Notes under the pieces: generated by a model
The model's input: only the letters and a program-made list of their open reading frames with translations
Told to the model about the DNA's origin: nothing
The model's database searches: none
Part shown: positions 55,955-64,000 of the stretch, in pieces
Layout: each line of letters begins with the position of its first letter
Position numbering within the stretch: the first letter of the stretch is position 1
Made by a program: the position numbers and the translations under genes
NCBI GenBank assembly: GCA_026873275.1
Contig: JANTUC010000015.1
Coordinates: forward strand, 310,001-374,000
Origin: Pseudopithomyces maydicus
Taxonomy: Eukaryota > Ascomycota > Dothideomycetes > Pleosporales > Didymosphaeriaceae
DNA length: 64,000 bases
Direction of reading: 5' to 3'

Positions 55955-57419
55955 ATGGGCGTCGGCGCCTTCATGGAGCCGCTGGTAGTGGTGACGTTAC
56001 TATTCGGCGGCACATGGGTAAACCGCAACACGGAATACCGGATATTCTCGCGGCACCGCCGCGACTCGCACTCGCCTCGGTCGGCGTCGCCTGCGTCCTC
56101 GGGATCAGGACGGTCCAGTCCAAGGTCCAGCGCTTCGCTGCTCGATGGGTACCGCGCGTCGTCGCCGTCGTTGCTCCCCGAGCAGGAGCCGCACTGGAGG
56201 AAGCGTGAGATACGCGTGCTGGGGTACAGAACTGAGGTCGTGTCGCCTAATACGAGGAGGTTCGAAGGGTACTTCTTGAGTCGGTTGTTGCAGAAGTTTC
56301 CGTTTTTGGTGGAAGCCTGGTATTGGGCTTTGATATACTGGGTGAGTTTTTGAACGTTCCCATTCCACGATGCACATACGTGTAGCCATGTCCATGTCCA
56401 TAATCCCGACCATTCCCCCTGGTGAATATAACATATATATGAACATATATGCTAATAGGTTCATCCAGGTCTACCAACTCGGCCGCGCCTTCACCGCTCT
56501 CACCCTCGTCGAATCCACCGTCGACGTCGCCCGCGCCCACGCCCTCCAACTCATCCACCTCGAGCAACGCCTCCACCTCTTCCACGAGCTCTCCCTCCAA
56601 CACTGGTTCCTCAAGCACCCCACCCTCCTCCACTGGACAAACCGCACCTACTCCTTCATCCACATCCCAGGCACCATCCTCTTCCTCGTCGCCCTCTACT
56701 ACTACACCACAACCCGCAACCGCATCGACCTCCCGCTCCCCAACAAGCCCCGCGGCGAGGCCGACGGCTCCCCGGCAGGACCCCGTCTCTACGCCGCGCG
56801 ACGCCGCACCATGGCCGTGTGCAACCTACTCGCCTTCATCGTGTTCACGCTGTGGCCCTGCATGCCGCCGCGGCTCCTCTCCGACCCGAACGTCCCCGGC
56901 GCAGTGGGCAAGGAAGCGCGCTCCTTCGGCTTCGTCGACACGGTGCACGGCGCGGAGGGCGAATCCAGCGTGTGGACGCAGAACAAGTTCTGCAACCAGT
57001 ACGCTGCGATGCCCTCGCTGCACTTCGGCTACAGCCTCCTCATCGGCTTGACCATCGCGACGATCCCGCTCGCGGCACGCCACAGGCGCCGCACTTCGAT
57101 CACGCTCCCCGTGCTCAGGGTCAGGGTGAGGGTCCCGAGTGCGAGGCGCGTCGCGTGTCTCGCGGTGGGAATCGCGTATCCGACGATTATCTTGATTGCC
57201 ATCATTGCGACCGCGAATCATTTCGTGCTGGATGCCGTGGCGGGCGCGTGCGTGTGCGGGCTGGCGTGGGCCGGGAATAGGGTGTTGCTGAATTTGCTGC
57301 CCGTTGAGGATTACTTTTTGTGGTGTGTGCGGATACACAAGCCGGTGAGGAGGACGGTGGAGTTTGAGTCGGGGGATGAAGAGGAGGGGTGGGGAAAAGG
57401 GGTTGTGTTTAAGGCGTAG
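55955..57419 (+). CDS. PAP2-superfamily integral membrane protein
   Basis: Exons 55955-56341 and 56469-57419 join in frame across a 127-nt intron to 445 aa. There are about six hydrophobic spans, including MEPLVVVTLLFGGTW, FIHIPGTILFLVALYYY, AVCNLLAFIVFTLWPC and VGIAYPTIILIAIIATANHF. The PAP2-type site motifs are visible: CMPPRL, then AAMPSLHFGYSLL (His as the acid), then ANHFVLDAVAG (His nucleophile with Asp). This order matches the PAP2_3 group of fungal proteins, related to lipid phosphatases and inositolphosphotransferases such as Aur1. The first motif (KxxxxxxRP) is not evident, as in other members of this group. Substrate is not known. A Ser-rich loop (about 30-70) lies on the N-terminal side. 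Confidence 0.82.
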
Positions 57420-60082
57420 AGTGGTGGTGGTGTATGTGTAATGGAATATACGGGTATGATATTTTTATAATGAGGTGAATGGTGGGGGAAGAGAAGGATG
57501 GATGGCTGCATGATGGAAATGTGCCTATGGATACCCAGATGACGTCGGTTTTGGCGACGTCGTGTTTGTTGTGGTAATGTTTCGTTTCGGGGTTCTTTCG
57601 TTTCGCCTGTACATAGTTTGGGCCGTATACATATATTTACCTATTCATATATGTATCTTCGCTTCCTACCGTCTTTTATCATTGTCATCTTTCATGGTGT
57701 TGGGATGGTGTGTTCGGCCATGTGTTAATTGTTGGAGGTTTAAGAGAGAAGTAAAAAGATCAGAAGGAAGAGTGATAATGAGAAGGAAGATATCCGGATG
57801 AAGAAGAGAAGAAAGAAAGATGGACCGAAGAAAAAAAGTTATAAAAAAAGGGGAAAAGACATCTAGAGTCGATACACGAAACAACAGGTACACTTTCGGT
57901 CAAACGGGTAGATCGGCATGACCTCGCTGAGATCATCCGAATACAGATACCTAACTATACATACATAACGCATGTATGTACGGTCATACTTGTACCCACA
58001 TATAGATGTTTGGGAGTCGATGAGTAAGTACGTGATCATATATCCGGTCTAGTCAACGGGGGTCCGACGGGGGGTCCAACGGAGGGTCCAACAGCAAATC
58101 CAACAGGACGGTCCTCCTATCATCTTTTCTTGCAGAAATTTCCGCTTCTTTCGGATCTGGAATATTAGCTATGGTCAAATAGTACAGGATAGAAGAAGAA
58201 ATGGTGGAGAGAAATGATGTTAGTGGTCAAGTAGTGTTATATTTGATTGGGTATGCGATGCGTACCTGTTTACAGGAGACAAATGGTCACCGGTCTTGCG
58301 CGTACAGGGTAAATCTCTTTCCAATACATTGTGAACCAACAATTTATCCAAGCAGATTTATTCCATGCGGTGTGTGTCAGTGGTTTCCGGGAAGTGGATT
58401 AGTAGCAGATATATATGCCCACCGCAATCAGGTGCACGCCTTTTCAAAGAATTCGAGTGAGCGGGATGGATGGATGGCCAACATTCAAAGACAAGCATCT
58501 ATGTATGTATGGATTGATTTCTTGGCCATGGCCGCGCGGCACATATGTATGTGGTGTGCATCGCTGTCTCGGCCGAGTCAGGATTTAGCTCGTTCATCGT
58601 TCATCGTTTATACACTCACATCCTTCGTTTACACCCCTTGTTTACTTACGGCCGAGAGGGGCTAGTGCGTGTGGGGGCTAGCTTGATTAGGAAATTATTT
58701 TGCGACTCGTGCGGATTAAGTTGTGCATGATGTGTAAATATACATATGATGCAAGTGGGAGAAGTGCGGGATTGTGAGGGTGGGATTAGATCGGCGCGAT
58801 GCGATGTAGACAGTGTTTCCGTGCATCACGACGAAGAAGGATTATTTTGGATTATGCTAGCATGTTTTTCAGAGCCGGATTAAGCTTAGATTTACAATGT
58901 GGTTTCTAGTAGTCTTTGCTTTGTGTGCCCAGGTATGTCTCAGTATTGTGGAATATCGCGACCATTATGCGATTGCTGAATTAGTGTTTAGGTTGAGAAT
59001 AGTTTACCTAAGTAAACAAGTAGTATTTTGGAATCCTGTAACGAGAAATGGTTCGTCAAGTAGAGATAAACGTCTGTCGGGAAAAAAGAAGAGTAGGGTT
59101 CGAGACATAGACTGACAAGACACAGTGTATGTATTTTCCGGAGCATGACATGCCAAATTTCCTATAGAGCTGAACGTCGACTTCTAATTTGTAGTAGGAG
59201 TATTCACAGCTATTAAGGTTCGACTACTATAGCTTGACGCGGGATAATCGGGTTCTCTAGGGAGATTACTGATTTAAGGGAATGGACACGGGACATCATA
59301 CTTGATTCTAGAAATGTTCTTAGAGGAAATGAATACTCAAGCAGTGTTGATATTATAGCCAAGCATACAGAACTACGCTGAGTCGTACCGCAATGTGCCT
59401 GTCGCGAAGAACCTGAAGGACATGACTAACTGTGTGTCGTACAATGATCGCACTATCCCCTCTCATTTCAACTCGTTTGTATAACCCGGCATTACTAACC
59501 GAGCACCTCAAAAACAAAAACGAGAGTATTGATTGGTAACTGTTATGAGATACTAATCCAGATGCCCATAGGTCTAAACCTCGACCTAGGTATCTCTGTG
59601 TCCTGCTTACCAGATTATCTTTTTCCACCAATGTTATGCACGTCCATAAATGGTGTTCCTTTATCAGAGACATTCAAAATCGCTCATGAATGATTTGAAG
59701 AGACATCCACTGGTCTTTCCTGAATCAGTGACTACATTGTTTCATGTCACAGCATAAATACATTGTGAGTAAAGTCGGTCAAGCGCGATGTTTTCAATGC
59801 AGTTGACAATCTCTAGACCTCAATATCGCTGTATAGAATGTTATTTCACTCGCATGATAACCATTGTGACGATAGGAAAGCCCTTAGGCTTTCACTTGAC
59901 GTTGCAAACGCACCTTCCCTGGTTGACACGCTCCTGCCATCAACCTAGCTATATAAGTACCCTCACCCACAGACTCTCACGTTCTTCTTATTCTCTACAC
60001 ACCCCTCAACTCACCGAATCAGGCACTTCCTAGCACTCTTTCTACACTTCTAACCGCACCGCTAACACAACTACCAAATACA
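57420..60082. other. Intergenic, 2.7 kb
   Basis: No supported gene; frames such as 58201-58665 plus have no features. Short GGGTCCAACGG-like units repeat three times near 58065-58095. A TATATAAG box at 59950-59957 lies about 130 nt before the next ATG. Confidence 0.55.
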
Positions 60083-61000
60083 ATGGCGGGATCAATCAAT
60101 GACACTGTCAGCGCACCAGTCCAGCAGCTCGAGCAATTGCCAGCCATGTCGTACATGGACGAGCACGAGAATCTGGCTCCCGAGGACCCAATATTTAAGG
60201 CACTCACCTTCGAGTTGTACTCCGCGTCCGAATTCAAGGACATCACCCGCTACACGCTCCTCGGATCCAATGGCCGCCTCTACCTGGGACAGAACATGTG
60301 TTCGTCCGGAGAGACGCGCCACATGCCTATGGCTGACCTGATCCAGGGCTTGTTCGAAGAGTTGCCAGAGGAGAAGTTCTTTCCTCTGGTGAATCTCAAG
60401 ACCATCACGGTGTACGACGGACCGACAGACAACGTCCACGTAAAGCGCCAGAACATTACTTCCACTCTCGAGTACTCCCCGCGGTACATCAAGTTCCTCA
60501 CTAAGGAGCTCACCACGGTGGACGAACTCTCACTGCGCCCACACCCCAATGTCTGCGAGTACCGCGGTGCGCTGGTGAACCAAGAGACAAAGCGCGTCGT
60601 TGGACTAGCTTACAAGAAGTACACCATCGATCTTTGGAGGTTCACCCAGACCAAGCGCCTCGTCTCACCGGATCAGATCAAGAAGATCGCCGGGTGTGTT
60701 GCCGCAGCCATCCAACACCTGCACGCCCAAGGCGTCGTGCACTGCGACGTTCACCCAGGAAACATCTTCCTGACTCTGGGACCGCCTGCTTTGGAGCAGA
60801 CCATCGAGGAAGTGGTTCTCGGAGACTTCGACGCTTGTTGCAAGGTCGGAGAGGTGATCGTCGGGAAGCGGGCAGCGGCGGAGTGGATCGGAGAGGGTTG
60901 GGGCTCCCAGAGCAAGGCCATCCCTGAGATGGATTACTGCGCCTTGGAGTCGGTCAAGCGCTGGATGAAGAACAACATGGTGCCGGAGAAGAAGGAGTAG
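60083..61000 (+). CDS. Protein kinase-like protein, degenerate N-lobe
   Basis: A single-exon frame of 305 aa. The C-lobe is recognisable: catalytic loop VVHCDVHPGNIFLT (about 217-230; HRD is replaced by HCD but the Asp and Asn are kept), and metal-binding loop VVLGDFDACCKV (about 243-254; DFD instead of DFG). Helix IAGCVAAAIQHLHAQG fits helix E, and the hinge is probably GLAYKKYTIDLWRF. The N-lobe has no evident glycine loop or VAIK lysine, though IKFLTKELTTVDELSLRPHP fits helix C. The chain ends soon after DYCALESVKRWMKNN, without the full lower lobe. Such truncated kinase-like proteins are numerous in moulds; activity cannot be assumed. The TATA box is about 130 nt upstream. Confidence 0.82.
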   Translation: MAGSINDTVSAPVQQLEQLPAMSYMDEHENLAPEDPIFKALTFELYSASEFKDITRYTLLGSNGRLYLGQNMCSSGETRHMPMADLIQGLFEELPEEKFFPLVNLKTITVYDGPTDNVHVKRQNITSTLEYSPRYIKFLTKELTTVDELSLRPHPNVCEYRGALVNQETKRVVGLAYKKYTIDLWRFTQTKRLVSPDQIKKIAGCVAAAIQHLHAQGVVHCDVHPGNIFLTLGPPALEQTIEEVVLGDFDACCKVGEVIVGKRAAAEWIGEGWGSQSKAIPEMDYCALESVKRWMKNNMVPEKKE

Positions 61001-61572
61001 GGTGACGGCATCGTGTTGGGGGAGTTGCGGCTCGTGAGGGGATAACTCTTTCCTCTACGAGAAATTTCACAAGGTTCTCATAAGGTTCTCATAAGGATTT
61101 AGATATCAGTAGGCATACAGGGTAAGAAGGTATGCTCTCTGGGATATCAAAGCAAAGTTTGGAAGCTTGCGAGCTTGAATAAGGGCCGATAGGAGGCCGG
61201 TATCTCGCGGAGGAAAGTTTTTTCGGTTACATCTAATATATTGCATTGATTCCACAATATCTCTTCTCAATATGCACCTGCGACTAACATACATACCAAT
61301 GCACCTTTCTCAAATTACAAAATTTATTATTACCAGACTATCAGGGCATCTCCCATACTCTTCTGACCATCCTATGCACCCGTTCTGATGCATCTTCATC
61401 TTGAACTCTCAAATCTCTTATTTCCAGCCCAATAAATTATCGCTGATATCAATTAACCCACACATACCAATACAAACACCATTCATAAATCATACACCCA
61501 CACTTCTTTTCATAAAATCATTAAACCACGTACCCCCTCTCTTTCTTCATCCCAACCCACAATCCCCCTCAC
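61001..61572. other. Intergenic between convergent genes
   Basis: The right half is C-rich (CCACCTCC-like). No gene. Confidence 0.5.
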
Positions 61573-62279
61573 CTACCCCTCCACCTCCGCCACCACAACC
61601 CTCACCCCCTCCCTCCCCTCCCCCTCCTTACTGGGAACCTCCCACATCCGCCCTAAGTCGGGCCCATCCACATGGTGCCCATGACAAGGGCACTTCTTCA
61701 CCTTGGCATACACATCCATAAGCTCCTGATCGCTCTCCCCTTCGTGATCCTCCTCAGCACCTCCTCATCCGGCATCTCGGGGGACTTCGGCCCGTCCTCG
61801 TCGTCATCCTCGGACGAATCGTCCGACGGAACCAACCCCGGTACCTCCTCGGGCGGCCTCGCAGCGCCAGACGGAAACCGCGTCAGCGCAAGCTCATCCT
61901 GGTCGTCGTCGCTGCTGAAATCCTGGTTCGCCTCGTTTCCGTCATCCTCGTCATCGTCCTCCAAGGCGTCCTCGTCGTCCTCCTCGCTGCCCGCGCGCAT
62001 CTCCGAGAACCGGCTCGGTGGGGGCGGCGGGCTTCGTCTGCGCACTGCGGCTTTTGACCGTGGGGCTGCTTGGAATTTGATGCTCGAGGCGTGGCGCGGT
62101 TGGCGCGTTGCGGCTGTTTCGCGCTCTATTTCGACGAGGCGAAGGGAGATGGAGTCCAGGGTGAGGGCGTGGCCGAGGAGGAAGCGGAGGTCGCGGTCAG
62201 GTCGGCTGGCGGCCAGGTGGAGTTTGCATTCTGCGGTGTGGGCGATGGAGAGGGTTTGGTGGAGGGTTGGGGGTGGCAT
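61573..62279 (-). CDS. Acidic fungal protein of unknown function with CPCHGHH tail; one frameshift
   Basis: From the ATG at 62279 on the minus strand the protein has an ordered helical N-terminus (HQTLSIAHTAECKLHLAASR, then LRFLLGHALTLDSISLRLVE), a basic linker, and a long acidic region (EEDDEDALEDDDEDDGNEAN). As written it stops at 61698. The neighbouring frame reads SDQELMDVYAKVKKCPCHGH, then DGPDLGRMWEVPSKEGE, to a stop at 61573-61575. One added base in the C run 61737-61740 joins them into about 235 aa, with KCPCHGHHVDGP as a possible small metal-binding tail. Function unknown; the clean continuation argues the tail is real. Confidence 0.72.
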
Positions 62280-62984
62280 TGTGATGGAAGAGGCAGGGAA
62301 ATGTTTTTGAAAAATTGAAAAATTAATGGGGTTGGAATTGTGGATGGCCTGGGTCTGACGTTGTGGAATTGGAAGTGGTTTAGCTAAAGTCGTTGGTGTG
62401 GTCGATCACAAAGTTGGCCTGAGCAGCTTCGCGGTTGGAGTTGTTCTATGTACATGAGATTAGGTACCGACGCCGGGTACGCCGGATATTTAGCATCCCG
62501 TTGACGCGTGGATTTAGCGCAGAGAATGCGCGAAATGAGTCAAACTGGATGCGTGAATATAAGGATTTGATGGTGAGATGATTGCTTATGAATCGCATTA
62601 GCTCCTGTCGTTGTGATTGGGTGATTCATGCCAGGGAGAACTCGGCATGGTCATCTAGCTCTGCTTTCGAGTACTGTGGAGGTCACGATAACGTTATAGG
62701 GATGGCTAGAGCAGGCCCATTTGTAATCTGTAGATCTTAAAGAAATGGCGGGTGGTGGTGAAGAGTTCTCATATAGGCACTTAGCTTTCATGTGAAGCGT
62801 CTGTTACATCCAATGAGAGGACGCACATTCTGAGAAAATCGGGTTGATGATATTCCGAACCGTGGACGCTTGGCATAGGTTGTAGGAACTAATTTGAGCA
62901 AAAACAGCTTCATATATATGTTCATGTTATACATGCTAGTCATAATTACATTATATCCTGCAGCTAGTCCTGCAGGGTCACATT
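62280..62984. other. Intergenic gap
   Basis: Promoter of the acidic-protein gene and 3' flank of the iron transporter (both minus strand). No gene recognised. Confidence 0.5.
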
Positions 62985-63962
62985 TTACACAGGATCCCCA
63001 CCCCCACTGAAGAGTTTCACCAGCCCCATCGCCGCACCTGCAGCCAAACTCCCCACTACCATCATCTCCGCCCCACCACGAACACCCTTCCACACCACAT
63101 GCATTCCCCGGAACCCATGCACCGCCGCAGTCTTCACATAGCCAAACGCAAAAAGCGTAACCACCATAACGCCCGCCGACCACAATAGACCCTTCCGCAC
63201 ATCATTCCCCCCAACAAAGAAGTACGGCACCAACGGGATGAAGCCCCCAACGAAGTACCCCATCGCAATCGTCAGCGCACACACCAGCGCTCTGTTGGAA
63301 GGCGGCTCCGGCAACGAGTGCTCGAACCGCATCAGGAACCTGGTTAGGCGCTCCTCGCTTCCATCGATCAGGCACCTCGTTACTTGATCTCCTAGATCCT
63401 CGGGCAATCCGACGTCGTCCAGGATGTTTTTGACGTCCTCTTCCACACCGGATGGGTCTGATATGATCTTCTTCCGCGTCTGGACTTGCGTCGCGACGTA
63501 GCTCTCCGCCTCGCTCTTTGCACCCAGGTACCCGCCGAGTCCCATGGAGATGGAGCCAGCGATGAGCTCCGCCAGGCCGCCGTAGATGACGACGTGGGTG
63601 TTTCCCAGTGCGGATAGACCTGCCGTGAGGGCGAAGGGCACGGTGAGTCCGTCGGATAAACCAATGATGGCGTCGGAAATGATGCGGGGATCTATCCTCG
63701 AGGAGCGAGACGTGAACGCGGAAGGCTTGAGGGTAGTCTGGCTGGAGGTTCCGTCGTCGCTGTCCCGATCCTGTGATCCCATCCGCTCGACATCCTCGAT
63801 CGATGCCTGTGAAGCTGTCGACGCCACCATTGAATACGCCCCCTGCTCGCCGGCCATAGTCCCATACGATGATCCTCCCAGCATACCTGCCATGAAGCTC
63901 CAGAATGAATGCCTCGTCGATGTTTGCACTCTCTGCACCCACGGCGGCCTCGCGACCTTCAT
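62985..63962 (-). CDS. CCC1: Vacuolar iron/manganese transporter, CCC1/VIT1 family
   Basis: A single-exon minus-strand frame of 325 aa. An unstructured N-terminus (about 85 residues, Ser/Thr-rich) is followed by the VIT core: SDAIIGLSDGLTVPFALTAG in the first helix, with the conserved Asp in GLSDGLTVPF, then ELIAGSISMGLGGYLGAKSE with the conserved Met/Gly, then a cytosolic loop with acidic and His residues (EEDVKNILDDVGLPEDLG, MRFEHSLPEP). Three further helices follow (ALVCALTIAMGYFVGGFIPL, SAGVMVVTLFAFGYV, MMVVGSLAAGAAMGLV). The family moves Fe2+ or Mn2+ into the vacuole. The ATG lies 39 bases from the window edge, so its promoter is outside. Confidence 0.92.
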   Translation of the reverse strand: MKVARPPWVQRVQTSTRHSFWSFMAGMLGGSSYGTMAGEQGAYSMVASTASQASIEDVERMGSQDRDSDDGTSSQTTLKPSAFTSRSSRIDPRIISDAIIGLSDGLTVPFALTAGLSALGNTHVVIYGGLAELIAGSISMGLGGYLGAKSEAESYVATQVQTRKKIISDPSGVEEDVKNILDDVGLPEDLGDQVTRCLIDGSEERLTRFLMRFEHSLPEPPSNRALVCALTIAMGYFVGGFIPLVPYFFVGGNDVRKGLLWSAGVMVVTLFAFGYVKTAAVHGFRGMHVVWKGVRGGAEMMVVGSLAAGAAMGLVKLFSGGGDPV

Positions 63963-64000
63963 ATCTTATTGCACTGACAGACGTACCTGCTGTTTGCCTG

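Overview
The window reads as nuclear DNA of a filamentous ascomycete (Pezizomycotina; Dothideomycetes is my guess, not proven). Most genes carry short introns of about 50-120 nt, with GT..AG ends and CTAAC/CTAAT-type branch sites. Intergenic gaps are 0.2-3.5 kb. Families typical of mould genomes are present: Zn2Cys6 regulators, F-box and BTB proteins, an Asp f 2/Pra1-type secreted protein and a GH93-type secreted enzyme. I call 26 protein genes (one cut by the left edge, one a pseudogene) and one tRNA-Cys.

Layout: 1-17 kb holds a partial disordered-protein gene, a secreted BNR/GH93-like glycosidase, a large conserved fungal protein of unknown function, a divergent pair of single-pass cell-surface proteins and an F-box protein. 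17-26 kb holds a WD40-like protein with a C-terminal CaaX box hidden by frameshifts, a tRNA-Cys, and a divergent zinc-acquisition pair (ZIP transporter and Pra1/Asp f 2-type zincophore). 27-36 kb holds a BTB protein, a small membrane protein, a very small protein, a Zn2Cys6 regulator and two broken genes. 36-40 kb is a gene desert with low-complexity tracts. 40-47 kb holds a long War1-like Zn2Cys6 regulator and a housekeeping block: IRC6/AAGAB-like adaptin binder, SmD3 and GEP4 phosphatase. 48-51 kb holds a secreted-protein gene and a decayed paralogue with two CAG-to-TAG changes, as RIP would leave. 52-64 kb holds SIN component CDC14, a PAP2-family membrane protein, a degenerate protein-kinase-like protein, an acidic protein with a broken C-terminus and a CCC1/VIT1-type iron transporter.

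Three observations stand out. (1) The ZIP transporter and the zincophore share a CHxH..C zinc-binding motif. The transporter carries three copies, each cut by a phase-2 intron at the same point, so its ectodomain probably grew by exon duplication. (2) At least twelve reading-frame breaks in six genes, plus two less certain ones, can all be repaired by adding one base. Those I can place fall in homopolymer runs, mostly G/C. This one-sided pattern points to assembly deletions rather than real gene decay and hides several true C-termini. (3) The paralogue near 50.5 kb has decayed differently, by CpA-to-TpA stops and loss of its start codon, and looks like a real pseudogene.
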